Below the pieces are notes generated by a model. That model worked only from the letters and a program-made list of their open reading frames with translations. It was not told the DNA's origin and ran no database searches. This document shows positions 12,539 to 25,000 of a stretch of 64,000 nt of DNA, one piece after another; position 1 is the first letter of the stretch; each line of letters starts with the position of its first letter. The stretch spans positions 35,524 to 99,523 of the forward strand of contig JAJEKB010000411.1 in NCBI GenBank assembly GCA_022393335.1, read 5' to 3'. The position numbers and the translations under genes were made by a program. Source of the DNA: Macrotrachela quadricornifera (lineage: Eukaryota > Rotifera > Eurotatoria > Philodinida > Philodinidae).

Positions 12539-13599
12539 ATGTTGTTATTGTTGTTTCTAAAGTTTTTATTCAATTTGAAATATATTCTATCATATGAAAT
12601 CTTACCTAATTCATTATTAAATCGAACACAAATATGTCAAATAAATTGTAGACAAAATCAAACTATATTAGATAATTTTAAGAAAATTTCTACTTGTATA
12701 AAAGGAGAATTTAGAATATGTCAAGCTTATTTAACTATTGATTTTAATACAAAATTTGTATCATATGGTTTCCGAGCATTTGATATTAGTGATATTGATA
12801 ATGAAAATTCATCATTAATACATTATTTATCTTATATTAAAACAAATATAACAGCAATAAGAGTTCGACAATTAAAAATGAAATTTTCAAAAATAAATCC
12901 TCATCAACTTAATATTAATTATTGTAAGTTAAGAAATTTTTATTTATAAGAAATTATTAATTTATTATAAATAGATTGTCGAACACAAATTGATGATGTA
13001 AGACTTTTCTTCTTGTTTTATTTTAACAACATATATATTTGAATTATTTTTCTTTTTAGTGTGCTTATCAAGGTAAACATTTTAAAAAATGAAAATTAAA
13101 AAAATACATAATCCATGTATTTTATTATTTAGAAATAGAAACAATCTATCCTGTATATAGAACTAATCAGCATATATTAAAACGTATTCAACCAATATTC
13201 TATGATGAATCAATATCTTTTGGTACTAAAATTCAATGTATGAATGATACATCGAATGAAAAGACAAGTTTATGTTCTGGTTATTGTACATTAAATTTTG
13301 ATTTACATACAATGATAAAAGGTTGTAATGAAACATTATCATCAGATGAATTAGGTATTAATATGTCATTAGGATTAGCTTATCCTAATAATCCAAGATT
13401 TACGGGTCAAGTATCTAGTCTTGTACTTGTATGTAATAAACCAAATTGTAATAGTAATGCATCAATAGTAGAGGCTATAGCTATTGCTAATGCTTTTCTT
13501 ATGACTTCATCAATGGGAGTACAGATAATTATTATTCATCAAACTTTATTATTATTCTATGGAATAAGTTTTTTTGTTTTTGTATTATTAAACTTATAA
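12539..13599 (+). CDS. Secreted, probably GPI-anchored three-finger (Ly6/uPAR-like) protein
   Basis: Four exons (12539-12923, 12975-12997, 13060-13072, 13133-13599) join in phase to 295 residues. Exons 2 and 3 are only 23 and 13 bases long. The N-terminus is a hydrophobic signal peptide (MLLLLFLKFLFNL). The C-terminus is a hydrophobic tail with almost no charge after residue 260, fitting a GPI-anchor signal. Between them are many cysteines and N-glycosylation sequons. The second half shows a Ly6-type spacing: QCMND, then LCSGYC, then KGCNE, and a closing VCNKPNCNSN, which resembles the family's CC..D.CN ending. The first half has a similar but less regular set (QICQINC, STCIKGEFRIC, YCRTQIDDC). 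Such proteins act at the cell surface as receptors, ligands or channel modulators; no specific partner can be named. It shares a 674-base head-to-head upstream region with HSP90. The stop is followed after one base by AATAAA. Confidence 0.7.
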
Positions 13600-13600
13600 T

Positions 13601-13606
13601 AATAAA
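13601..13606 (+). terminator. Polyadenylation signal abutting the stop codon
   Basis: AATAAA begins 2 bases after the last base of the TAA stop of the three-finger-like gene, implying a 3' UTR of only a few tens of bases. Confidence 0.45.
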
Positions 13607-14141
13607 ATTGAATTAAGATTTTTTCTTTTAATGAAGAAATATATCAAAATTCCTTTTATCATTTTAAATATGAATAAATTTAGATATTAATAAAATGAAG
13701 ATATTTTCTCAAGTTTTTAAAATCTTATTTTAATATATTTAAGATTCTATTTCGAATAAATATCAATTTTTTAAATATTTTCTTTAGAATTTTAAGCTTT
13801 GTAAGATTATTACTTGATTGATCATATAAAGGTATTTTATTTCAATATGACTAACAGAAGTGTATATATTTTTAGCTTTGCCTATGTGTCAAATATTGTC
13901 ACCTTCATCATCATCGTTATTAAATGAGTGCAAAATAAGTCAGATTCTTTTATCATATTCTATTTTTCCAATATACTATGATATTTTACCTTGTATTAAT
14001 CATTGTGTACGTCAATAAAATCCCGTTTCTTTCTTTCTGAATCATAAATAATTGTGCTTTTTCTTTTTTTTGTAAAAATTTGTTCTAATCTTGATAGTTT
14101 TTTTTCTTATCTGGTTTTATATAAAAAGAAAATTTAATAAA
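13607..14141. other. Intergenic spacer
   Basis: AT-rich region between convergent genes. I see nothing coding in it. Confidence 0.5.
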
Positions 14142-14567
14142 CTAAAAATGAGTTCGTTCATGATCAGTTTTTGTATTAATACTTGAAACATTTTGTTCAG
14201 AATAATTTGGTGTTATAACTTTTGATTTAAATTCTTTAACTAATGCTAAACCAACTTTATGTATACGCATAATTTTTTTTGATGATGATGATGATGTTGT
14301 TTTTATTTGTTCATGTGTAATTTTAATAGATGAAGTATTTTTTAAATCACATGGTAGTACTGTTTTTGAACCAGTTGTTCCAGAAGAATTTGGTGATAAT
14401 CGATGAATAATTGGTTTATCAGGTGTTAACGAAGATGTTGTTGATAATGAAGGAATAACTACTGGAATGACTGTTATTTTTGACTCAGAATGAAGAAGTA
14501 TATCACCTATGATAATATGATGTTGATGATAATCACCTACATCATTTGTTTCACTCTTATTTAACAT
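14142..14567 (-). CDS. Small Ser/Thr-rich basic protein, unknown
   Basis: Open frame of 141 residues from an ATG at 14567 (MLNKSETNDVGDY) to TAA. The frame stays open for 13 more codons upstream without an ATG, so a further 5' exon is possible. Composition is rich in Ser, Thr, His and Lys, with Ile/Val/Pro stretches and a basic C-terminal region around KKIMRIHKVGLALVKEFKSK. I recognise no domain, signal peptide or membrane segment. The A/T-ending codon use matches the neighbouring genes, which is the main support for it being real. It lies between the three-finger-like gene and the myosin light chain. Confidence 0.45.
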   Translation of the reverse strand: MLNKSETNDVGDYHQHHIIIGDILLHSESKITVIPVVIPSLSTTSSLTPDKPIIHRLSPNSSGTTGSKTVLPCDLKNTSSIKITHEQIKTTSSSSSKKIMRIHKVGLALVKEFKSKVITPNYSEQNVSSINTKTDHERTHF

Positions 14568-14639
14568 TTGTCTCTTACTGTTTTGCTTCTTTTTAGTAAA
14601 GAACACACCTTTAATGTGTATGGTGTGCTTTTTCTTTTA

Positions 14640-15564
14640 CATTACTATCGTACATTTCACCTTTGAAACCTTGCATACGTTTGCATTGTTGGTTTTTTTC
14701 TTTCGATCCTTATGCATCTGAATCATTCAGTTACTGCTTACATACATATACTTTTCACATAGTATAATTTATAAAAACCTTGATAATCTTTAAATCATAT
14801 TTTCTTTCTTTATTATTTGATTTTTATAAAAAGCAAAGAATAAATATTAATAAAATTTAATAATTTTTATTTATTAGATATTATTTTTTTCTAAAGAAGT
14901 AATAAATAAGAATGAATCATTGATAATAGAATATGTTATTTTCGTTGAAGATAATTCATAAACAATCGATATGGATATATAAGACAAATAGCAATAGTTG
15001 ACTTTTAGAGTTAAAAAAAAAATCTATGAAAATCTTTTGAAAGATTAAATTATTGTGAGAATTCAGTTTTTTCTTTTGATTAAATTTGGTAAAAAAAAAG
15101 ATGAAAATTTATATTTAAATAAAACAAAATTTTTTTTTTAGAAGAAAGGATTAATTTTTTTTGGAATAATACTAATAATTATTTTAACCTTATTCTAATA
15201 TATTCTCAAGAAGCAGTAGTCACAAAGAAATTGCTTCAACATAAAAATATAACGGTATAAAATACATGCACAGAATTAAATATAATAATAAGAAGAAGAT
15301 TTAAACAATAAAGGAAATGATAGTAATAATCGTTCCATAATCTTTTGTTTTTTTTCTTACTGTGCATTGTAATGAAGAGAACATGTGTTGTGTGCATGTA
15401 TGTTGTATAGCAATAGAAAAGAAGAAGAAGAAAGGGAAATAGCGATAAAGAGGTATAAACATGTATAAAAAGAAAAAAAAAGAGAAGGTAGGTTAAACAA
15501 GAAAAATGACAAAATCGAATTTTTTCTATTATTAATGTCTTTGAAATGTTGATCTTCTATGTTA
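14640..15564. other. Intergenic, 3' flank of the myosin light chain gene
   Basis: AT-rich, with purine-rich A/G tracts at about 15416-15500 on the plus strand. An open frame at 15357-15713 overlaps the light-chain terminal exon in another frame and is not supported. Confidence 0.5.
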
Positions 15565-16097
15565 TCAAGTCGATTCATTTGGAAACGGACCTTGAAGAAG
15601 AGCACGAACAAATACTTCATAATTAAACATGCCTTCGGCATCATCTTTTGTATTTGTTGAACGAAGAATTTCTTCAACAGCACGTGGTTCAAGTTTTTCA
15701 GCCATAGCAACAAGTACTTGTGTAAGTTCAGCTAATGACATTAAACCATTACTTTCTTTATCAAATAATTTTAAACCTTCCATAAAATCTTCATATGTAC
15801 CAAAATTTTTTGCTGGCATTTTATAAAATTCTGAATAAATAGGTAAAAATTCTTCAACTTTTATTGTTTTTTCTCCTGTTTTTTTTGTTTGACCACGTTT
15901 TTCACATTCAGCTTGTGTAGGATAAAGTCCAAGCGAACGAAGCATATCTCCGATATAATATGCATCAACTTTACCCTAAATATTTTTTTTTTCAAATATT
16001 ATTCAAAATAAAAAATAAATTTTACCTCATATTTTTTATCAAATACTTCAAAGACTTGTTTAGCTTCGTCAACTTTGTCACTGGGTAAATCGGCCAT
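15565..16097 (-). CDS. Myosin essential light chain
   Basis: Two exons (16026-16097 and 15565-15975) encode 160 residues, the usual size of a muscle or non-muscle alkali (essential) light chain. The N-terminus MADLPSDKVDEAKQVFEVFD begins the first EF-hand. The central TKKTGEKTIKVEEFLPIYSEF is close to the arthropod Mlc1 type TKKKGEKQIKLEEFLPIY. The third EF loop, DKESNGLMSLAE, keeps acidic positions 1, 3 and 12; the first and last loops look degenerate, as is common in this family. The protein wraps the IQ helix of the myosin heavy-chain lever arm. The intron splits the first EF-hand loop after DKKYE. An upstream stretch (16098-16300) is its likely promoter and leader. Confidence 0.93.
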
Positions 16098-17461
16098 TGC
16101 TTCTACTGTTTAGGTTAGGTTGTTCTTAATGTGTTTGTATGATGTTAGGATGCAAAAAAGAACGACGATAGCAATAACTGCAGTAGTAGTAAGTAATAGT
16201 AGCAGAAACAGAAAAGAGAAAAAAAATCCAGAAGATATCAATCTGTTTAGCTATTCCGATGATGTTGGTATCAAACAAGGCAATGAGAGAGAAAGAAGGA
16301 AGTAAGAAGAAAAAAAAAAAAGAGGTTATTTCTGTCTATGTATTATCCAATCGTGTCGTGTCTCATCTCATAGTATATTTTTTCTCCTTTTGCGGTAATG
16401 GTTCTAGTGTTAGTGATAATCATATTCAATGACGCGGCATAGGATAATCAATAAGAAAAGAAGAAAGAAAAAAAAATGCAAGAAAGAAAAAGAAAGAAAG
16501 AAAGAATAAATTAAATTATCATTTATGATTAGAAGATTTACTGAATTTCGTCTTTTATTTAATGAATGAATTTAGAGTATAAATTCGACTAGTTTTTTTT
16601 TCTTTATAAAAAGAAAACATAATGATTCATATATTTGTATTTTTATTTATTCCTTTTTTCGTACAGTTATTGTTGTTGTTGTTGTCATTATCGTTATATA
16701 TAAAAACAAGAAACCTTGATAATATATTGTTGGCTGCTGTTTCTTGCTCTTTTCGCACTCGACAGCCTTCGACGATGTTATATTCATGATGATATTGTCT
16801 CTCTTATAGAAGAAATATATCGGTACATAATAACAAAATTGTCCAGCTTGAGTTGTTGTTATGAGAAAAAAAAAGAGCACGAGAGATTTCTATGTATACG
16901 TTTATGCTCGATAAATGTATTGTGATATAAGAAAAGAACAAGAAGATAGAATAGACTTGTTGATAGATTTTTTTCTAAAAAAGACAATTTCTATTTTGAA
17001 AACACATATTATCTATAATGATAGATTTAGAATTTTCTTTTCTAACTACGAGATATTAATATATTTCAATCAATAATATCATATTCATGAAAGTAAACAT
17101 CTTGTAAAATAAAGTATTGATTTGCTATTAATCTACGATACAAAAGTGTTTTAATGGTCGAAATATTCAGCCATTGTTTTCCGATTAGGAATACTTGAGA
17201 GTAAATTTTATGTTTTATTACAAATTTTATATCAATTGTATTTTCGTCAGAATAAATCTAAGAAGGAAGAAAAATCAAACATTAGACACTTCTAAAAAAA
17301 TGTTTTTGCAATCTCTTTCTAGCTTGAAAAATATGTTTCCCGACTATTTTCAAACAATATGATCGAAATTTCATAAAAAACATAGCCTATCAACACTCTA
17401 TTGATATTAGCACTGTTAAAATATTTCATGTCTATTATTGATATTTAGATCGAACAGATGT

Positions 17462-17490
17462 AAAAACCAAGATCTCAGATCTTGTTTTTT
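17462..17490. repeat. Near-perfect palindrome
   Basis: CAAGATCT-C-AGATCTTG is a perfect 8-base dyad with a one-base centre, extended outward by A5/T5 runs with one interruption. It could form a cruciform or be the centre of a decayed fold-back element. Nothing else marks it. Confidence 0.5.
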
Positions 17491-20400
17491 AGAAACTATA
17501 GATCAGAAAGAATATCAATTACGATCTTCAAAGATTATATATGAATTCAATTTATTTTTGCAATATTAATCTCGAAAGATGTCAGATCATAGAAATTTAA
17601 GAGAAACACGTAATTTATGAAGTATTTTCTATTGCAACAAAGTGATCTATTAGTGGAAACAACCAAATTAACCAGTTTGTTTTTAGTAGAAGCAGGAATA
17701 ACTTTCAATATATTATTGAAAAAAAAAATTCTTTAGATTTGTTCTAGGAAAATGTGATTGGTACAAAAGTCATAATTCAGATCTTATTCTTTCTAATGAA
17801 AACAAGGTATTATTCTCCAAGAGGTTCTTAAGCAGAAAACTATGACCTTCAATTTCGGCAATTATTCTTGTATCGTAGGCTACATTGTTTCAAAGCACAC
17901 TTGATGAACCATCAAATGAAATCATACTCAATTTTTATATATGTGATATCTCTTCGTCCTTTCAAGAATGATACATCGGCCTGAAATGATATGAAGTGAA
18001 TAATTTGTAAAAGTCAAAAACTAGCTCTTCAACGCCATATTTTCCTCCGAAAATTGACAGTTTTTTTTTCCTAAAAATATATTTCAAACCTCCTTTGTAC
18101 GAGTTTGTTTTTATCTTCAATTTTTCGTTTTATGTTGTTGTTGTTTTTCCTTTTTATAATATGCGATCACCAAAAAATTATCAGGATAGCTATGAACTAC
18201 CACTTTTACATCTTGTTTTGTACTAACATAAGAAAAGAAAATGTTTTCATTTTGATCAATAAACAACTTGAATATTTCTTTTATTTATCAGATAATAGTT
18301 ACCATGTTCTCCTTTGGCTACTGTTAACGTAAGCTACATAATCTACGTTAGTTTTTGTAGAATTGTTTTCTTTATCAAATAGAATCTGAAGGTCATAAAG
18401 ACCTGAATTCTTTGAATATCATAGATATGTATATTGATGTACAAAATAAAAAATAAACATAGTTGATTAGGCGAAAATTGATAAAGTCTCTTAAATAACG
18501 TATAGCACATGAAGAGGAATATAATTACAGAAATCGGCAAATATTAGTAACTTCATCGAGTACTTAATTTGAAGAAAATCTACTGTTTTTTTCTGACGAT
18601 TTCGACTATTGATCGAGTGATATATCAAAAACACAACTAACTAGGTACAGTTCACTCGCTTGCATTTTTTATATGGGAAATAAAGGACAGGAGGCCTTCA
18701 TTTTGCATCGTTGCTGGAATAATATAGGCAACTACTAAGTGAGACTTCCTATCATATAAGTTAAACGTCGAAACAGTATGACTATCACTTGCGTATGTCT
18801 TCTTATAAGATGTACATATGTGAATTTTTGATACAAAGAACTGACTATTTCAATTATTTACGGCAGTACATGAATGCTACGATACATTTATTTAAACTTT
18901 TGAACGGATGCAAATCTTCACTACATCTGGAAATATTAGAGATATCATATTAGAATTTTATAATTTTTGCTAATTTCTTTTTGTGAAAAATGGAAAAATA
19001 TCGATGTTAATCCATTAATTTCTTTTGTCTGTTCTCGTGGTTCATTCATATACTAAGAGATTGGATTGTGTAATTACAAGAAAGATAACACATATATATA
19101 TATATATAGGAAATATATATATCATTGCCTATAAGCGAATTATCTTAAACTTAGTAAAAATACGAACAAAACACAGAGAGACAATCAAAAAAAGTGAAAT
19201 TAATTGACTAAATCAATCAAACCGTTAGAATTTAAAAAACATTTAGATTTCATATGACAAAATTTTGAAATAAGTACTTTGAGTTTCCAAAACGAAAAGC
19301 TTTTGCATAAACAGCTTGAAATGCGAATTTCTTGCTCAAAAACGATTATATATTAGTCAAGAAGCCATATTTATTAAATTAAAATTTTTTCATAAGAATA
19401 TTTTTATTGCAATATGCCTAAGAATGAGTGCCAAACAACAGAAATGAAAAATGTTGAAAACAAGATTACCAGGTGAAGATGAACATGTAAAATTGAAAAT
19501 AAGAATATAAAAGATTTATACTGCAATATATTATTGTTTTCAGCATTTCTATCCACCTACATCTGTATTATTTTTTGTTTTCGATATTTTTTCCTTTATG
19601 TCTTTTTATATCATACGATGTCTGACGGTCTTCTGCCCATATTGTTTCGAGAAATTTCTTTTTGGAAAAATATTTATGGTTTGACATCATTTAGTACAGT
19701 TAAATACGTTAATACCAAATATTGTTTCAATTTTTCTTTAAAGTATAATATGGATGCATAAAATCGAATATACGAGAAGAGTTCTCAGATTTCTAAAAAG
19801 TCACAAAAATAGCCTAGAGAAGACTTCATGAGTTAATATTATAACCATAATTAGAATCGATACATAGGAACATCTGATAAAAATCTATGCTGTGTATGTT
19901 TGAATAAACGGTAAGATTCCGAAAAACAATATGTTTGTATACGTCACTAGACCCTTTCTTGGAACTCGAACCGATCTAGGACCACAATCAACAGAAGTTA
20001 CTATCATATATCTGTGACGAAGAGTGACTATACTGGAAAGCAGGGTAAATAACCTACAGAGTGAAAATGAAAGTGAAGTATAACAAGTAGTTTATGCTTG
20101 ACAGTAGAAAAGAAAATGAAAAAGGCAATAAATCATGTGTATACTAAATCATAATTCATTAATAAAGGAATAATTGAGATGTTCCAGTGATTTATATTAA
20201 ATACAAAGTAAACGAAAAATCTATCGATCATCGAAAGGAAAAAATTCCCTTCATCTTGATGAACCAGAGGCCAATCGATTGAACTCATCGGATTGCATCG
20301 AATAAACGAAGTTTTATAAACGGTTCAAATCATGGAGGACATATCGAAGTAAAAACCTCGATTGACGGGCTTTTTGTGTAGAAAAAGATCAATGCCTTTT

Positions 20401-21737
20401 GCTTCATCTGTATCAATTAATTTTCATTAAAAAATCTGAATTCAACAAAGCAAATTAGTTTTGAAAAAATGTGAATCAACTGGTAACTTTCCTTACATGA
20501 ATAGTATGAGAGTTGCTTTGATTTTGCATAATGCATATAAAGGACAATATAAAAGTTTGATCGTGGTGTTCAACGTCTATTTAACTTAATCAAAGTTCAA
20601 ACGTACTTATTTTTTTTTACTGATTGAAATGCGAATATTTGATTGTTTCACAGTCATTGATTATGAATATACATATATCAGGAATAGTGTTGTACAAAGT
20701 TGATTATTTTTGAAATCGATAGTATGAAATTTTTTTTGATTGATATCAAGGACTTCGATATAGATTCGAATCCGTTCATGCTTAACTACAAGAGTTTTTG
20801 TCATTAGTATCCTTAAAATAATAGAATGAATCAACGAAAGCAAGTACGCGCTAACCGCACATAATAAATCTGAGAATATTTAGATCTTAACTATAATTAA
20901 ATCTTATGCTTCCAATCTACAGTCAGATAGAATAATATTGATATTAGTCAAAGCTAACTGTCAGTCATATCAATCGTGTAAAACAAACGTTAAAACACTG
21001 CTTAGCTAAGAATATTTAAAATTTACTCAAAATTAATATTTACTTGAAGTATAATTATGCCAAATATTAACTTGTGACTGCATTAGTGATTGTTTCTTTA
21101 TTTATTTCGTGTATTTGTACACTGTGATAGATAATCATTCATTCACATACCTTCATTAGTTATTATTACTATTTTATATAATTATATACTAATTATTTTT
21201 ATTTTTGATTCACACTTATAATATCATCACATGACACGACTTCATATACCGTTTTCTACTAGCTCATCGAATTTATTTGTAATATTCTTACTAAGAAAAA
21301 ACAGTTTTATTAATTACTAATGTCTTTTTCAATATTTTCTTGTTAGTTCAATACTTCATTAAATCGGCAGATGCTTTACATAATCATGTTATATTAGTAT
21401 ACATAACGTCCTTGACTTGTCATAATGATAATCTTTTGTTTTTATTCAATCAACAACATAATATTGTTATGTAAAAAAAGACGCAAACAGCAACAGACAA
21501 ACACTAATTAAATGACAGGCACAAACAGGCTAAGAAAGAATCATAGCTTGTCATGATCAGACGTGATGTACCTTTCATAAGTCTATGTGAATCTGTATTC
21601 CTTTTATATTATTCATTTTAAATGAAAATCCTTCCTAAATAATATTCCTTTTAAATCAATTTAAATTATACGTATCGTTTTTCTTCTATTAAACTATTTA
21701 AAACAATTCTGCAAACATTGTTTTAATATCAAGATCG

Positions 21738-21766
21738 CATATATATATATATATATATATATATAA
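21738..21766. repeat. (AT)n microsatellite
   Basis: Uninterrupted AT dinucleotide run of about 13 units downstream of the PMCA gene. Confidence 0.8.
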
Positions 21767-22055
21767 ATGTAAATAACAAATTAAATCAATATGTTTGTCC
21801 ATGTAAATGTCACCTAATATGTAGACTTATTTACAAACGGAAAAAAACAAAAGAAAAAATGAATCAAATGAACGATAATAGTAAACACATGCACATATTG
21901 GAAGGATACAAAATAGAAAAGGAAGAAAAACTGTTTTGTTCTTCGGTGATAATATAAGCGCAGAGTATTTTCTTACACAAGACAAAAAAGCATAAAACTG
22001 ATAGAAAGAACTAAAAAAAAAAAAAAAAGAAATTTGAATCACACCAATTCACAAA

Positions 22056-25000
22056 TTATGCATCAAGATCATTAGCTTGACTACAACGTCTGTATCCAAA
22101 ATGTTCTCCATATCTTTTATCTTTAACATCTTCAACACGTGATCGAAATTCATTAATAACTCGGAACTAAAAAGAAATTCTTTATCAGAAAGAAAAAAAG
22201 AAATAAAATAAAATAAACCTCAGAATTAAGTCGATCAACACTTTTTCGAAGCATAAATCTAGCAAATGTTGGTGGAGGTTCAAGAACCATTGTTGCATTA
22301 GTTATATGACCAATTGTAGAAAATTTACGATATGGTTTACGTTCTTGACCTTGTTCAATATCATTTTCATCCCTTTCTGGTATTTCGTCTTCGTCTGATT
22401 TAGTAACAGTTTTTCGACGTTTACCTTCTTCTTCTGTTTCGTTTTTCTTTTTTCTTTTATATAAACATGGACAACAAACACGATATAAAGCTGAAAAACA
22501 TTTAGCAAATGGTTCTACTTTAATGAATATAAGAATCTAAATAATTAAAAATATTTTATAAAAAAAACAAAATAAATTAATATAATAGATAATCTGATAC
22601 TAAACCTGTTGCCATACAAGTGATCCAACACCAAAAAGTAAACTCCATAACCATTGTATTATATTTAATCGATAACAACTAAAAACTTTATCACCAAAAG
22701 TAACAATTAAAATCTAAAATTTAAAATAAAAAAAAATTCCATTTTATTATTATTATTATTATTATTATTTTTCTTTATTCTATTTCTTTAATTCTTACTT
22801 GTGCACCAAAACAAAATAACCAAATACCATAGAATAATGGATTTCGAAATATTCCAGCAAAAACATTTCTTTCACCATGTAATTTTCTTGAATTTATTTC
22901 ATTAAATAAAGTCATTAATACAAATGCATTAAATACCATTGTAAATTGTGCACTTAATTCTCTTCCAGCATGTGCATTTTCTTGAAGTTTATCAACAGTT
23001 GATTCAACTTGTAAGAAATGTTGTCCAGCATAAAGTATAACAAACATAATAACCAATTGATAAATTGATTGACCAATAATATTACGCAACATTAATGGTG
23101 ATATTATTGATTTTGTACGACCATATGGTTTTCGATCTAATAATGCTTCTGTTGGTGGTTCAGTAGCAAGTGCTAATGATGCTAATGTATCCATAACAAG
23201 ATTAACCCAGAGCATTTGTACAGCACGTAACGGTACAGTCTAGATAAAAAAAATGAGATCTTTTTTTTTTATGTAATATAGTTAGAAAAATCGATCATAC
23301 ACTTATAGCTGCAGCTGAAACAACGGAAAGAACACCAGCTGAAAGATTAGCCGTAAGTTGAAATTGAAGAAATTTTGCAATACAATCATAAACATTTCGT
23401 CCCCACATCATTGCTTTAACAATTGATGAAAAATTATCATCTGTTAAAATAATATCTGATGCACCTTTAGCAACATCTGTTCCTTGAATTCCCTAAATGA
23501 TATATCAATAAATTAAATTTAAATTTTCTTTTAAAATATCTATTATCGATTGGAAACATATTCATTTGATAAATTTAAAAAATAGATACGTTTAAAATAA
23601 TATTAACAGTTTCTCATTACTTAACACACTCAACCCGATGTGGTCCACCGGTGGGCTACACTACTTTCTAACAAAATATAATCACAAGGAATTTTGGTTT
23701 TTTGAAGACAAAAAATACACAAATTCAACTAAGCTTTACTTTTCAGATTGTAGAGCTTTTCACGTTGCATCTTTTGGTATAATTCGCTTTCTTAAAAAAA
23801 AAACTTTCGAGATTAAAATACGAGATGCAAAGTTCAGTCAGTCACTATGGATTCCATCGGTGAAATTTATCGGGTCGAATGTGTTAAGAACATTGATCAT
23901 TTCTTAACTCAAAATTTTCAGTTTTTTTTTAGTTAGTATATAAAATGTGTTTACTAAGCTTTACTTCGCATAATCAATATCATTTATTCACATGTTTCAA
24001 CAATGGAAAAGGGTGATATTAATAGCATATTCAATCTATGTCGTTGTCTATTATATACAAGAATTTGATGCTGTTATCGTTCTTCTTACAAAGTTGCAAA
24101 TAACTTAATATTTTGGAAATAAATTTGAGTTGTAATAGCAGTTAGAATCTTAGACTGAAGTTAAAGCATTTTTCATAGAATTATTAATAGAAACACGGCT
24201 CACAAAACTGTGATGGAAAACAGTAATTCAAGGTCAATCGACTGACAAAAGATAAAGTTACAAGTCAAATGCTATTCTGAAGTTACATGATCTTACTGTT
24301 AAATCGGTTTTTATGTTGAGTTCAACACTTATTTTCAAGTTTTTAGGTTCTTAGAGTTGCAATCGAGGCTTAAAGGTAAGCAATTCTTTTGAGTGTCTGT
24401 CAGCTTTCTAATGCAATTGGTGCCGAATATGAGAAAAGCAAAGAAGTCGAAAATAAATGTTGAGTTCAACACTAAGAGTAAGATCAGCCGAATTCAGAAT
24501 AAAATATTTGATTTGTTACTTCATCTTCTATTAATCAACCAATTTTGAATTGCTATTTGTAATCATAGTTTTGCAGAAAAACCTTGAATACCTCAGTAAA
24601 AAGAAGAAATTACTTGTTGTCAGAACTTCTCAATATTTTGCTTCTCAAATATGAAAGTAATAATATTCTTTGAAAAGAAAAAAGTATGTGTTCTGATTTT
24701 AGTCTACTTGCTATGAAAAAAAAATTAAGAATAAAGTTTGAATACATGCAGAGGGGATAATTTCAAGCTATTTTTGGCTCTTGTACTCTCTGAATCTTGT
24801 ATAAGAGCATATTACAGAGTTCTGAATCTATGACAATTTTTGTTCCATTATTCGAGATCTGCCTATCCTTAAGGTTTTGAAATGTTTGGCCTAGCTGCTT
24901 TCTAACAACTTTCGAAAGAGATAGAAATGCTCTTAATCAAATCGATTTAGAGAAAACTAACAATGGATGATGGCGCATTGACAGTTAAAGAGATTGACCA

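Larger units (their letters stand above)
16098..22055. other. Gene-free stretch of about 6 kb
   Basis: No supported gene on either strand; open frames are short and lack start context, coding bias or splice partners. It holds a near-palindrome at 17462-17490, purine-rich A/G tracts at about 16440-16510, and AT microsatellites (about 19090-19108 and 21738-21766). Confidence 0.5.

Noticed and set aside
23638..23907. Plus-strand ORF of 89 codons inside the PMCA intron
   Set aside because: Crosses the TTAA-flanked element and its end; no domain, and it is explained by the inverted-repeat element.
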